From a bacterium (GTDB lineage Bacteria > Eremiobacterota > Eremiobacteria > Baltobacterales > Baltobacteraceae), in assembly GCA_021781095.1 (NCBI GenBank), contig JAJXXM010000030.1, positions 1 through 20,711 of the forward strand: a DNA stretch of 20,711 nucleotides. Reading direction: 5' to 3'. Positions within the stretch are counted from its first letter, which is position 1; each line of letters begins with the position of its first letter. The position numbers and the translations under genes were made by a program. Of the stretch, positions 8,061 through 16,178 are shown one piece after another. The notes beneath the pieces are model-generated. The model was not told where the DNA came from. It saw only the letters and a program-made list of their open reading frames with translations, and did not search any database.

Positions 8061-8919
8061 AGCCGGACCGAACGAGAGTCGCAAGATAGGAATTGAAACG
8101 TGCCTCGATCGCTGAAACGTCATCCGTGTCGTAACGCACCTCCCGGGCAAGCTCGGTTAGAATTCCGTGCCAGGCGGTAGGAAAGACAAATGACGCAATC
8201 GGCCAAGCGTGACTTCCCCGCTCGGCAAAGACGCGCTCGCATGCTGCCTGAACGGCTGTGCTGTCGATTTCGAGGCGCTGCGCGAGAAGAAGCACGTCGA
8301 GTACGTCGCGGGCGCGCGGATTCGGACGGCCGCGAGGCTCGGGTTCCGTAAGCGCGTGGATCTTCTGCGCGATCTGTGCCGGCGTCGCAAGACACGGCAC
8401 AGAGCGGGGTGATTCCAGGCCAAGCTCCGCGATCGCAATCGGCGACACAGAATCTGTCTCCCAATCGAGCGTCGCCGAAGCAAGGTCGACATCGACCGTT
8501 GCCCAGGGTCTGCCGAGATACTCGACGGCGATTTCCAAGACGAGCGCGCCATTGTCCAGCGGACGTGCCTCGCCACGCCGGCGCAGGCGGAAGTCGCCGA
8601 ATCCGACATCGAGAGCGGAATCGAAGAGTGGCAAGAGTTGGTTCGGCGGAGCGCACAGACCGATATCGAGATCACGAGTAGCACGCGCAAGCAGTCCGAG
8701 TCGCAATTCGATTGCGACGCCGCCTTTTACGAAGAAAACCGGGATAACGCCGCGAGCCACTGCTTCGGAGAGCGTCTCGCACAGCACTGCGAATCCGACA
8801 AGCCGGCGCAGTCGTGCCGCGGTCGTGCCGCGTTCCTTTGCGACGTTCGTAATGCGCCGTTCGAGCGCGCGCCGTCGATCGCTTTGGCTAGCCGGCAATG
8901 TACGGGTCCAATACTTCAC
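8059..8919 (-). CDS. abiEii: AbiEii/AbiGii-type nucleotidyltransferase toxin
   Basis: Toxin of the type IV AbiE abortive-infection toxin-antitoxin pair; family members are DNA polymerase beta-like nucleotidyltransferases whose activity halts growth of phage-infected cells. Seen: the NTase motif FFVKGGVAIELRLG and, after a short spacer, TRDLDIGL (about residues 62-87 from the chosen start), then a mainly helical C-terminal half with PAQIAQKIHAL and ARDVLDVLLLA. The start is uncertain. GTG at 8919 overlaps the end of abiEi by 32 bases and is chosen here; TTG at 8898 and an upstream ATG at 8985 are in frame, but the latter would overlap abiEi by about 100 bases. Length from GTG is 286 aa, normal for the family. 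The overlap with abiEi implies coupled translation. Confidence 0.87.
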   Translation of the reverse strand: MKYWTRTLPASQSDRRRALERRITNVAKERGTTAARLRRLVGFAVLCETLSEAVARGVIPVFFVKGGVAIELRLGLLARATRDLDIGLCAPPNQLLPLFDSALDVGFGDFRLRRRGEARPLDNGALVLEIAVEYLGRPWATVDVDLASATLDWETDSVSPIAIAELGLESPRSVPCLATPAQIAQKIHALTEPEPRGRPNPRARDVLDVLLLAQRLEIDSTAVQAACERVFAERGSHAWPIASFVFPTAWHGILTELAREVRYDTDDVSAIEARFNSYLATLVRSG

Positions 8920-9472
8920 TCCCAAACTTGTTGACGAGGCGCTGCAGCTCGTCTTCACGGAGCAGTCGTCTTTCCCGGGCTTCACTTATGGCGCGGCGAA
9001 CTATCTCAATGCCGTGTATCGGCGCAGCATCTTCGATCGCTCGTGGGACGCTGACGATCGGAATGCCCTGCTCCCAGGCGCGGTCGTTTTGCGCGACGTC
9101 CGCAAAATGCAATCTCAGCCACGCCGGCTGCGGGCGTGATATGCGTGTCTTCGGTGGAAGCGTGACATGGACGACGCCAGGATTGAGGTGCGTCAGATTA
9201 TAGAGCTCCAGTGCTGAGTCATGAGAGACTAAGGCGTATGCCAGCTCGCGATGCGCCCGAGGCCAGAGAACGGCCTCGTGGTATTGCTGGAGGCCAGTTG
9301 TCGGCCAGCTTGGGAATCGGTACAGCCCCTGAGCGACGCGCTCCAGCCGGCCTCGATGGGCAAGCTGAACCACCAGAGTGCGGGCCACGCCCGCCGCCTC
9401 CGCCTCTTTTGCCGTAAAAAGACCCTCATGCTCGGCAGCGAGGTCTCTAAGCGCGTCCTCAACCTTCGCCAT
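8888..9472 (-). CDS. abiEi: AbiEi antitoxin / transcriptional autorepressor
   Basis: Antitoxin partner of AbiEii. AbiEi proteins have an N-terminal winged helix that binds inverted repeats in their own promoter and a C-terminal domain needed for antitoxicity. Seen: N-terminal helices followed by EAEAAGVARTLVVQLAHRGR and the wing ERVAQGLYRFP (to about residue 60), then YHEAVLWPRAHRELAYALVS, SHDSALELYNL and HVTLPPKTR, which are typical of the family. ATG at 9472 gives 194 aa. The start is supported by a 25-bp palindrome ending five bases away, whose -10 lies six bases before the ATG, predicting a leaderless message. The upstream in-frame ATG at 9658 would place the operator inside the coding region and is rejected. 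The hsdR operon diverges from it. Confidence 0.87.
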   Translation of the reverse strand: MAKVEDALRDLAAEHEGLFTAKEAEAAGVARTLVVQLAHRGRLERVAQGLYRFPSWPTTGLQQYHEAVLWPRAHRELAYALVSHDSALELYNLTHLNPGVVHVTLPPKTRISRPQPAWLRLHFADVAQNDRAWEQGIPIVSVPRAIEDAAPIHGIEIVRRAISEARERRLLREDELQRLVNKFGSEVLDPYIAG

Positions 9473-9476
9473 GCAA

Positions 9477-9501
9477 ATAGTATAGCATATTGCTATACTA
9501 T
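9477..9501. promoter_or_regulatory. 25-bp palindromic operator and bidirectional extended -10 promoter
   Basis: ATAGTATAGCA, three bases (TAT), then TGCTATACTAT form a perfect inverted repeat. Each strand reads TGCTATACT, an extended -10. Leftward the -10 ends six bases before the abiEi ATG. Rightward it would start transcription about 93 bases before hsdR. A further half-site, TAGTATAG, recurs at 9544-9551. AbiEi proteins are known to bind promoter inverted repeats, so this is the likely autoregulatory operator. Control of hsdR by the same site is inferred. Confidence 0.7.
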
Positions 9502-9543
9502 CCGTCGCCAGCGTCCCTCTTCTAGGCCTGAGGCCTTTGGGCG

Positions 9544-9571
9544 TAGTATAGTGCCGCAAGACACCTTGCGG
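9544..9571 (+). promoter_or_regulatory. hsdR leader: repeated half-site, possible second -10, and hairpin
   Basis: TAGTATAG (9544-9551) repeats the half-site of the palindrome 66 bp upstream and includes TATAGT (9547-9552), a plausible second -10. It is followed at once by a seven-pair hairpin, CCGCAAG (9554-9560) with CTTGCGG (9565-9571). The direct repeat AGGCCT/AGGCCT lies just before, at 9524-9536. Confidence 0.4.
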
Positions 9572-9598
9572 TGCCTCCGTTGATGATGAGGTTGGCAT

Positions 9599-11602
9599 TT
9601 GGCCATTGAGGATTACCTGGACCCTGAAGCCCGGGCGCGCATGGAGATCGATCGCCAACTGGGCGCGTGCGGGTGGATTGTCCAGGACTACAAGAAGCTG
9701 AATCTCGGCGCCGGCGTTGGCGTCGCGGTTCGCGAGTTCAAGATGAGCGGCGGCTACGATGCCGCCGACTATCTCCTATTTGTCAACCGCCGTGCGGCCG
9801 GAGTGATCGAGGCAAAGAAAGCCGGATCGACACTCACCGGTGTCGAGTGGCAATCGGGCAAATACACCGCGGGTTTGCCAGAGGGGATCTCCGCGCTCGT
9901 GAAGCCGTTGCCGTTTGCGTTCGAGTCCACGGGCGTAGAGACGCGCTTCACGAACGGCTTCGATGCAGACCCCGCGAGCCGCCAAGTGTTTACGTTTTAT
10001 CGTCCGGAGACGCTCGCAGAGATCGGGGCCGAACATACGACCTTGCGCGCTCGTCTTCGCGATCTACCCGATCTCAACGAACAGGGTCTGTGGCCTGCGC
10101 AAGCCGATGCGATTCGCAATTTGGAAGAGTCGCTCAAGCACGGCCGACCGCGCGCGCTCATCCAGATGGCCACAGGCTCGGGCAAGACCTTCACCGCCGC
10201 CAACATCGCCTATCGGCTCATCAAGTATGCCGGAGCTCGCCGGATTCTCTTTCTCGTCGATCGTGCGAATCTCGGACGGCAGACGCTAAAAGAATTTCAG
10301 GCGTTCTCAACGCCCGACGACGGCCGTAAGTTTACCGAACTGTACAACGTCCAGCGTCTCGGTTCGAATCGCATCGACGGCGTTTCGCGCGTCGTCATCT
10401 CCACGATTCAGCGCCTCTATTCGATTCTCAAGGGCGAACCCGATCTTCCGGAAGAACTCGACGAAGAATCGGCCTACGATTTGCAGCCCGCGAAGCCGGT
10501 CGAGGTCGCATACAACCCGGCGGTTCCCATCGAAACCTTCGACGTTATCATTGTCGATGAGTGTCATCGTTCTATCTATGGCTTGTGGCGGCAAGTGCTG
10601 GAGTATTTCGACGCGTTCATCATCGGATTGACGGCAACGCCGGGGAAGCAGGCCCTCGGATTTTTCAACCAAAATCTGGTGATGGAATATAACCACGAAC
10701 GCGCCGTGGCCGACAACGTGAACGTCGACTTCGACGTGTACCGAATTGCAACCGAGATCAGCGCCAAGGGGTCAAAGATTGACGCTGGCTTGGTGACGGC
10801 GTTTCGAGATCGGCAGACACGCAAAAGGCGCTTCGAACAACTTGACGATGACATCGTTTACGATGCCAAGGAACTCGACCGCAAGGTTGTCGCTAAAGAT
10901 CAGATTCGAACTATCGTGCGCGCTTTCCGCGACAGCCTTCCGCAGCTCTTCGAGGGTCGCACCCACGTGCCGAAGACCTTGATCTTCGCCAAGGACGACA
11001 GCCACGCCGACGACATCGTCCAAATCGTCCGCGAAGAATTCGGTAAGGGCAACGAGTTCGCCGCCAAGATCACCTATAAGTCTGGCTCGCAAGGTCAGAC
11101 GGCCGAGCAACTGCTCCAGGACTTTCGTAACAGCTACAATCCCCGCATCGCGGTAACCGTTGACATGATCGCGACCGGAACGGACGTGAAGCCGATTGAG
11201 TGCGTGTTCTTCATGCGGATGGTCCGCTCGCGGCAGTTCTTCGAACAGATGAAGGGCCGCGGAGTGCGCGTCATCAACCCGACCGACTTGCAAGGCGTGA
11301 CACCCGATGCGAAGGTAAAGGATCGCTTCGTGATCGTTGACGCGGTCGGCGTGACGGAAGCTGATCTTCATGACACGACTCCGATGGATCGCAACCCGAA
11401 GCTTGGATTCGATAAGCTCTTGCATAATCTCGCACTCGGCTCCCGCGAGAAGAGCCTTGTCTCGTCCATCGCATCGCGGATCGCTCGGCTCAACCTACGC
11501 ATCTCTAGGCAAGACCGCGAAGAGCTGGAAGCTGTAGCCGGCGTCCCACTCAAGGAATTAGCCGAGAACATCGTGGACGCACTCGATCCCGATAAGCAAT
11601 AA
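9599..11602 (+). CDS. hsdR: Type I restriction subunit R, nuclease-helicase part (ends at in-frame TAA)
   Basis: ATP-driven DNA translocase and endonuclease subunit of a type I R-M complex. The HSDR_N nuclease has D57 (YDAADYLLF) and E71-x-K73 (GVIEAKKAG). Superfamily-2 helicase motifs follow: Walker A ATGSGKT (191-197), DECH (320-323), TATPG (345-349), and motif VI QMKGRGVRVI near the C-terminus. The start is a TTG with GAGG seven bases upstream (9588-9591). The frame ends at TAA 11600-11602 after LDPDKQ. The next 24 bases are open in the same frame and lead into the 246-codon C-terminal domain at 11627, so a single stop splits what is otherwise a normal EcoEI-type HsdR of about 922 aa. Either hsdR is a pseudogene or it is made as two chains or by readthrough. 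Confidence 0.88.
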   Translation: MAIEDYLDPEARARMEIDRQLGACGWIVQDYKKLNLGAGVGVAVREFKMSGGYDAADYLLFVNRRAAGVIEAKKAGSTLTGVEWQSGKYTAGLPEGISALVKPLPFAFESTGVETRFTNGFDADPASRQVFTFYRPETLAEIGAEHTTLRARLRDLPDLNEQGLWPAQADAIRNLEESLKHGRPRALIQMATGSGKTFTAANIAYRLIKYAGARRILFLVDRANLGRQTLKEFQAFSTPDDGRKFTELYNVQRLGSNRIDGVSRVVISTIQRLYSILKGEPDLPEELDEESAYDLQPAKPVEVAYNPAVPIETFDVIIVDECHRSIYGLWRQVLEYFDAFIIGLTATPGKQALGFFNQNLVMEYNHERAVADNVNVDFDVYRIATEISAKGSKIDAGLVTAFRDRQTRKRRFEQLDDDIVYDAKELDRKVVAKDQIRTIVRAFRDSLPQLFEGRTHVPKTLIFAKDDSHADDIVQIVREEFGKGNEFAAKITYKSGSQGQTAEQLLQDFRNSYNPRIAVTVDMIATGTDVKPIECVFFMRMVRSRQFFEQMKGRGVRVINPTDLQGVTPDAKVKDRFVIVDAVGVTEADLHDTTPMDRNPKLGFDKLLHNLALGSREKSLVSSIASRIARLNLRISRQDREELEAVAGVPLKELAENIVDALDPDKQ

Positions 11603-11626
11603 GAAGCCGCTCAAAGGGAAACGGGC

Positions 11627-12367
11627 ATGGTTCAGCCCACTCCGGAAATGTGCGACGCAGTGGCGGCTAGGCTAATCGAAAGCGCTGTCAGCTCCCTTGC
11701 CGACAACCCCGCCTTTCGAGAGAAGCTCGTCGAATTGCGTCGGAGCTACGACCAGGTAATAGACGAAATATCGGCCGACTCGCTGCTTCGCGCGGAATAC
11801 TCAATCGACGCGAAAAATCGCGCTCGCAAGACCGTCGAATCATTCCGCGCCTACCTCGACGAGCACAAGGACGAGATTGCCGCATTGCAGATTCTCTACA
11901 GTCGCCCGTACAAGCATCGTCTCACGTGGAAAGAGGTGAAAGAACTGGCGAATGCTATCGGTCGTACGCCGCAGCATTGGACCCCGGAGAATCTGTGGGC
12001 TGCGTACGAAACCCTCGATAAATCGAAGGTTCGTGGCGCCGGGCCACGCGTGCTGGCAGACATCGTGCAAATCGTGCGCTTTGCATTAGAGCAGGAAGAC
12101 CAACTCGTGCCATTCCCGGAGCGCGTCAACGAACGCTTTACTGGATGGATGCTCCAACAAAGACAGGCTGGTCGAGGCTTTTCCCCAGAACAAACCCAGT
12201 GGCTCGAACGTATCCGCGATCACATCGCAGCCAGCCTCGCGATATTGCCCGACGACTTCCAATACACACCGTTTTCCCAACACGGCGGTCTTGGCAAGGC
12301 GTCAGAAGTTTTCGGTGATCAGTTGAATTCGTTGATTGACGAATTGAACGAGGTTCTCGCTGCATGA
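11627..12367 (+). CDS. HsdR C-terminal domain (EcoEI_R_C-like), separated by a stop codon
   Basis: The sequence matches the C-terminal helical domain of EcoEI-type R subunits, which docks the motor onto the methyltransferase core: LQILYSRPYKHRLTWKEVKE, the stretch from LWAAYETLDKSKVRG, IRDHIAASLAILPDDFQYTP and GGLGKASEVFGD are all recognisable. It is in the same frame as the preceding 667-codon segment, separated by TAA plus eight codons. ATG 11627 has AAAGGGAA upstream at reasonable spacing, so independent initiation is possible and could give a two-chain R subunit. Its TGA overlaps the hsdS ATG as ATGA, so the operon structure is preserved. The domain itself shows no frameshift or decay, suggesting that the upstream stop is recent or tolerated. 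Confidence 0.82.
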   Translation: MVQPTPEMCDAVAARLIESAVSSLADNPAFREKLVELRRSYDQVIDEISADSLLRAEYSIDAKNRARKTVESFRAYLDEHKDEIAALQILYSRPYKHRLTWKEVKELANAIGRTPQHWTPENLWAAYETLDKSKVRGAGPRVLADIVQIVRFALEQEDQLVPFPERVNERFTGWMLQQRQAGRGFSPEQTQWLERIRDHIAASLAILPDDFQYTPFSQHGGLGKASEVFGDQLNSLIDELNEVLAA

Positions 12368-13635
12368 GCGAACTACCAGGAGGCTGGACAGAAACGACTC
12401 TCGCGCGCCTCATGGATGGGGGCCTATTCATCGACGGTGACTGGGTTGAGACAAAAGACCAGGACGAGGATGGAGAGGTACGACTAACCCAACTTGCTGA
12501 TATCGGGGAAGGCTGCTGGCGAAATCGGTCCAATCGTAGCATGACACGCGAAAGTGCGAAGCGCCTTGGCTGCACGTATCTCGAGAAAGGCGATGTGCTT
12601 GTCGCACGGATGCCGGACCCGCTGGGACGGGCCTGCATGTTCCCAGGTGATCCCCGACAAGCGGTCACGGTGGTCGATGTATGCGTCATGCGTCCTCATC
12701 CGGACAACGCGATTCCCAGTTGGTTGATGTGGTTCTTCAATGCACCGCCGATGCGTGCCAAAATAGCAGCTCTACAATCTGGAACTACGCGAAAGCGAAT
12801 TTCAAGGAAGAATCTCGGGTGCCTGACGATTCCAGTCCCTCCGATAGCCGAGCAGCAGCGGATCGTCGAGGTCATCGAAGAACAATTCTCCCACCTCGAC
12901 GCCGCCGAAGCATCGCTAACACACGTGGAACATCGAGCAAACGCGTTAGCTGAGGCAGCGTACAGGGCCGTTCGATCACCCAGGTGGCCATTCGTGAAGT
13001 TGTCGACCATTGCAAAGACGAGTAGCGGCGGCACACCCTCACGCCGAAAAGCCGACAACTTCTGCGGCACTATACCGTGGATCAAATCAGGTGAATTGGG
13101 AGACTCTCATGTGCGCGCAACAGCAGAACGCATCTCCGATACCGGCCTAGCATCGTCGAGTGCAAAATTGCTGAAACGGGGGACCCTGATGATGGCCATG
13201 TACGGTGCCACGGTCGGGAAACTCGGTATCCTAGATCTGGACTCAGCCGCCACCAACCAGGCCGTATGCGCCATAGAACCGCACGACGCGAAGCTCACGC
13301 CATTCTTATGGTTATGTCTGCGTGCGATGAGGCGCGATCTGATCGAATCGGCCAAAGGTGGGGCACAGCCGAATATCAGCCAGGGTATGATCCGCGATTT
13401 GATGATCCCAATGCCATCGCCAGACGACCGAGCCCGCCTTATCTCAGAGATCGCTCGGCAGGTCAGCGCATGCGAACGCGTCGCGGCCGCTGCAGTGAAG
13501 GGGCGGCTGCAGATTCGGCGCCTCCGACGCGCCATCTTAGGCATTGCATTTTCCGGCCGGCTTGTTTCGCAACGGCTTGGCGAGGATTCCGGTCCACCTG
13601 CAAAAACCGTTCTCGGTCCGGCGCGCGCAACATGA
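12364..13635 (+). CDS. hsdS: Type I restriction-modification specificity subunit S
   Basis: Recognises the bipartite DNA target and bridges two HsdM copies. At 423 aa it has the usual two-fold layout. TRD1 covers about residues 1-155, and the central conserved region contains PIPPIAEQQRIV-type sequence (here PVPPIAEQQRIVEVIEEQF, 158-175) and a helix to about 205. TRD2 covers about 208-350 and includes SSGGTPSRRKADNFCGTIPW and GAQPNISQGMIRDLMIP. The distal helix ends LRRAILGIAFSGRL (387-400). The start overlaps the preceding stop as ATGA. The 3' end is followed by a 55-base gap to hsdM. The operon order R-S-M is less common than M-S-R or R-M-S. No rearranged second hsdS or inverted repeats for shuffling are seen, so the specificity appears fixed. 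Confidence 0.9.
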   Translation: MSELPGGWTETTLARLMDGGLFIDGDWVETKDQDEDGEVRLTQLADIGEGCWRNRSNRSMTRESAKRLGCTYLEKGDVLVARMPDPLGRACMFPGDPRQAVTVVDVCVMRPHPDNAIPSWLMWFFNAPPMRAKIAALQSGTTRKRISRKNLGCLTIPVPPIAEQQRIVEVIEEQFSHLDAAEASLTHVEHRANALAEAAYRAVRSPRWPFVKLSTIAKTSSGGTPSRRKADNFCGTIPWIKSGELGDSHVRATAERISDTGLASSSAKLLKRGTLMMAMYGATVGKLGILDLDSAATNQAVCAIEPHDAKLTPFLWLCLRAMRRDLIESAKGGAQPNISQGMIRDLMIPMPSPDDRARLISEIARQVSACERVAAAAVKGRLQIRRLRRAILGIAFSGRLVSQRLGEDSGPPAKTVLGPARAT

Positions 13636-13690
13636 CGCCTGCAAAGGGCAACGGCGCTGCTCCGTTAAGGCCAAAATCGGAGGTTACGGC

Positions 13691-15175
13691 ATGATAAACG
13701 AATCGGGTGCGCTTGTCGCAAAGCTCTGGAACTACTGCCACGTTCTGCGCGACGATGGTCTATCATACGGCGATTATGTCGAGCAGTTGACGTATCTTCT
13801 CTTTCTGAAGATGGCCGACGAGCAGACGCGACCGCCGTTCAACCGGGCTTCGGTCGTGCCAGGTGGTCTTGATTGGCCATCGCTGCTTCGCCTGGACGGC
13901 GACGAGCTGGAAGTTCACTATCGTCACGTTCTGACCGAACTAGGCAAACATCCAGGCGTGCTTGGTGTCGTGTTCCGCAAGGCGCAGAACCGTATCCAAG
14001 ACCCTGCGAAGCTAAAGCGCCTGATCGTCGACCTCATTGACAAAGAGCAGTGGATGACGCTGGACGCCGATGTAAAAGGCGATGCGTACGAAGGCCTGCT
14101 GCAAAAGAACGCTGAGGACACCAAGTCCGGGGCGGGCCAATACTTCACACCACGTCCGCTGATCCGCGCGATCGTCGACGTTATGCGCCCCCAAGCGGGC
14201 ATGACAATATGCGATCCAGCTTGTGGCACCGGCGGGTTTCTGTTGGCAGCTTACGAGCACATCGCAAAAGCTGGGCTGCTCGATCCCGACCAGAAGCATC
14301 AACTTCGGTACGAAGCCTTGCACGGCTGGGAAATCGTCGACAATACCGCGCGGCTTTGCGCCATGAATCTGCTTCTTCATGGCATCACGGCGGCCGACGG
14401 TGAAAGCCCGATTCGCGTGGACGACGCACTCAAAGCCGATCCCGGAATGCGCTTCGAGATGGTACTCACCAATCCGCCGTTTGGCAAGAAGTCATCCGTT
14501 ACCATCGTCGGCGAGGACGGCGAATCCCGCCGTAACGATCTGACCGTCGTGCGCGACGACTTCTGGGCGACAACCTCCAACAAGCAACTGAACTTTGTCC
14601 AGCACGTCAAAACGCTCTTGAAGATCGACGGCCGAGCGGCAATCGTCGTTCCCGACAACGTGCTTTTCGAGGGCGGTGCGGGCGAAACGGTGCGCCGCCG
14701 TCTGCTTCATGAGTGTGACGTCCATACGTTGCTACGTCTGCCGACGGGAATCTTCTATGCACAAGGCGTCAAGGCAAACGTTCTCTTCTTTGATCGGAAG
14801 CCTGCTTCAGAAACGCCGTCAACGCGAGCGCTCTGGGTGTACGATCTGCGCACTAACATGCACTTCACGCTGAAGGAGAACCCATTACGGCGTGAACATC
14901 TCGGCGACTTCGTCGCGTGCTATCGAGCCGACAATCGGGGGCAACGGGATGAAACCGAGCGATTCCATCGTTTCACGTACGATGAGATCATCGCTCGCGA
15001 CAAAGTGAGCCTTGACCTCTTCTGGCTGCGCGACGAGTCCCTCGAAGATGCCGCCAACCTTCCCGAACCGCACGTCCTGGCAGCGGAAATTGTTGAGGAC
15101 CTCGAAGCCGCCCTTGCGGAGTTCACCGAAGTGGCGGCCTCACTTCGAGCTTTGGCGCCGGAATCGCCGTCATAG
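13691..15175 (+). CDS. hsdM: Type I restriction-modification DNA methyltransferase subunit M
   Basis: N6-adenine methyltransferase that, with HsdS, modifies host target sites. Seen: the N-terminal HsdM helical domain (LVAKLWNYCHVLRDDGLSYG, YLLFLKMADEQ), GAGQYFTPRPLIRAIVDVM before the SAM site, motif I DPACGTGGF (175-183) and catalytic motif IV NPPFG (261-265). The later region includes GRAAIVVPDNVLFEGGAGE and LRLPTGIFYAQGVKANVLFF. The ATG at 13691 is favoured over an upstream in-frame ATG at 13544 because a full GGAGG (13679-13683) sits seven bases before it and the upstream version would lie inside hsdS. At 494 aa it is of normal length and all motifs are intact, so methylation is probably functional even if restriction is not. 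Confidence 0.93.
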   Translation: MINESGALVAKLWNYCHVLRDDGLSYGDYVEQLTYLLFLKMADEQTRPPFNRASVVPGGLDWPSLLRLDGDELEVHYRHVLTELGKHPGVLGVVFRKAQNRIQDPAKLKRLIVDLIDKEQWMTLDADVKGDAYEGLLQKNAEDTKSGAGQYFTPRPLIRAIVDVMRPQAGMTICDPACGTGGFLLAAYEHIAKAGLLDPDQKHQLRYEALHGWEIVDNTARLCAMNLLLHGITAADGESPIRVDDALKADPGMRFEMVLTNPPFGKKSSVTIVGEDGESRRNDLTVVRDDFWATTSNKQLNFVQHVKTLLKIDGRAAIVVPDNVLFEGGAGETVRRRLLHECDVHTLLRLPTGIFYAQGVKANVLFFDRKPASETPSTRALWVYDLRTNMHFTLKENPLRREHLGDFVACYRADNRGQRDETERFHRFTYDEIIARDKVSLDLFWLRDESLEDAANLPEPHVLAAEIVEDLEAALAEFTEVAASLRALAPESPS

Positions 15176-15181
15176 CTCAAC

Positions 15182-16018
15182 ATGGAGCCCGGATTTTCGG
15201 AGACGACTTTCAGCCACGCTCTTTACGGCGAGATGTTGCGCGTATTGCCGAGCTTTCGAGCGCCGTATTTCCCGTCGACTTTCGAGGAGTTCCTTGTTCC
15301 ATTCGATATGGAGTGGTCGCTTAATGCACGGCGTTCGCTTTTCATCCAATTCAAGGTGAGCGAATATCTGGATCATCCGCGTGCTGCGCAAAAGAACCGT
15401 GTAGCGTGTCCTTACTACCGTTTCCGCCTCCATCACAGCCACGGTACATCTACTCAACATAATCTGCTCAAGGATTTGAGCGGCACATTTCCGGGAGACG
15501 TCTTGTATGTTGCGCCGATGTTCTACCGGTATGACGAATACGATCACATGTATGAGGCGAATACTATCGCAAGTAACTCGGTAGCGGTTGACATCAATTC
15601 GATGAGCTGGTTTACGGACTCAAGACGGCACTGCGTCGCATACAACCAAAGCCAGATTGGCGAGTTTTCCGAGTGGAGAGATATAGGCAAAATAACGCGA
15701 GTGGCCGAGATCCTCGATAGATTGCGAGCGCAGGGCGAGGCCGCGCCGACACCCAGTAGCCAAAAGCACGATCAGACGATAGCTCACCTGAAGAATGTGC
15801 GTGAAGCCCTCACGACCATTCTGCGAAAACAGGAGATTGCGACGGAGTTTGTTCGCGAGGAGTGGCCGAGGGACCGATTTCTCTGGCCGCGTTGGTTTCC
15901 GTACCTTGAGCAAATGGACATGCCGTGGGAAGGCGCGGTTCGCATACTGCAGCTGTCGAATGAAGTTCGCAGCTTGGCGCGCCGCTACTTCGGTGCCTAC
16001 TGGATCGGACTGTCGTAA
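15182..16018 (+). CDS. Uncharacterised protein with possible PD-(D/E)xK-like core, distal in the R-M operon
   Basis: The family is not recognised with certainty. The gene starts six bases after the hsdM stop, on the same strand, so it is almost surely co-transcribed; no clear ribosome-binding site is visible, which suggests coupling. The 278-aa protein is soluble, with no signal peptide or membrane helix. D42, followed 14 residues later by Q56-F-K58 (SLFIQFKVSEYL) on an evident beta-strand, resembles the D...(E/Q)xK active site of PD-(D/E)xK nucleases. PYYRFRLHHSHGTSTQHNLL and DVLYVAPMFYRYDEY follow, and the C-terminus is helical. Position and motif suggest an accessory restriction or sensing factor of the type I system. 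Both the function and the fold assignment are inference. Confidence 0.72.
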   Translation: MEPGFSETTFSHALYGEMLRVLPSFRAPYFPSTFEEFLVPFDMEWSLNARRSLFIQFKVSEYLDHPRAAQKNRVACPYYRFRLHHSHGTSTQHNLLKDLSGTFPGDVLYVAPMFYRYDEYDHMYEANTIASNSVAVDINSMSWFTDSRRHCVAYNQSQIGEFSEWRDIGKITRVAEILDRLRAQGEAAPTPSSQKHDQTIAHLKNVREALTTILRKQEIATEFVREEWPRDRFLWPRWFPYLEQMDMPWEGAVRILQLSNEVRSLARRYFGAYWIGLS

Positions 16019-16178
16019 CATGCGGAAACGCCCGATCCGCATCAGGAACGCCCGCCATTTGCAAGCCTGCAACGCGCGCGCTGACCTGAAGCCGCGCCGG
16101 TTCACGCCGAGTCCGCCTGAGGACAGCCCTATTCAAGACGGCTCTTTGCGGGTGGTTTAGGAATGTCTTGGGGCTAGC

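Noticed and set aside
8085..8100. GGAATTGAAACG, resembling the end of a CRISPR repeat
   Set aside because: Occurs once, inside abiEii on the opposite strand, with no second copy or spacers nearby.
11840..12283. Minus-strand open frames opposite the HsdR C-terminal domain
   Set aside because: Short, mutually overlapping, and opposite a recognisable domain.
13544..13690. N-terminal extension of hsdM
   Set aside because: Lies within hsdS in another frame; GGAGG seven bases before ATG 13691 and the family N-terminus support the shorter form.
15795..16160. Plus-strand open frame overlapping the end of the putative nuclease gene
   Set aside because: Mostly inside a better-supported gene, with no ribosome-binding site and a Cys/Arg-rich product typical of shadow frames.
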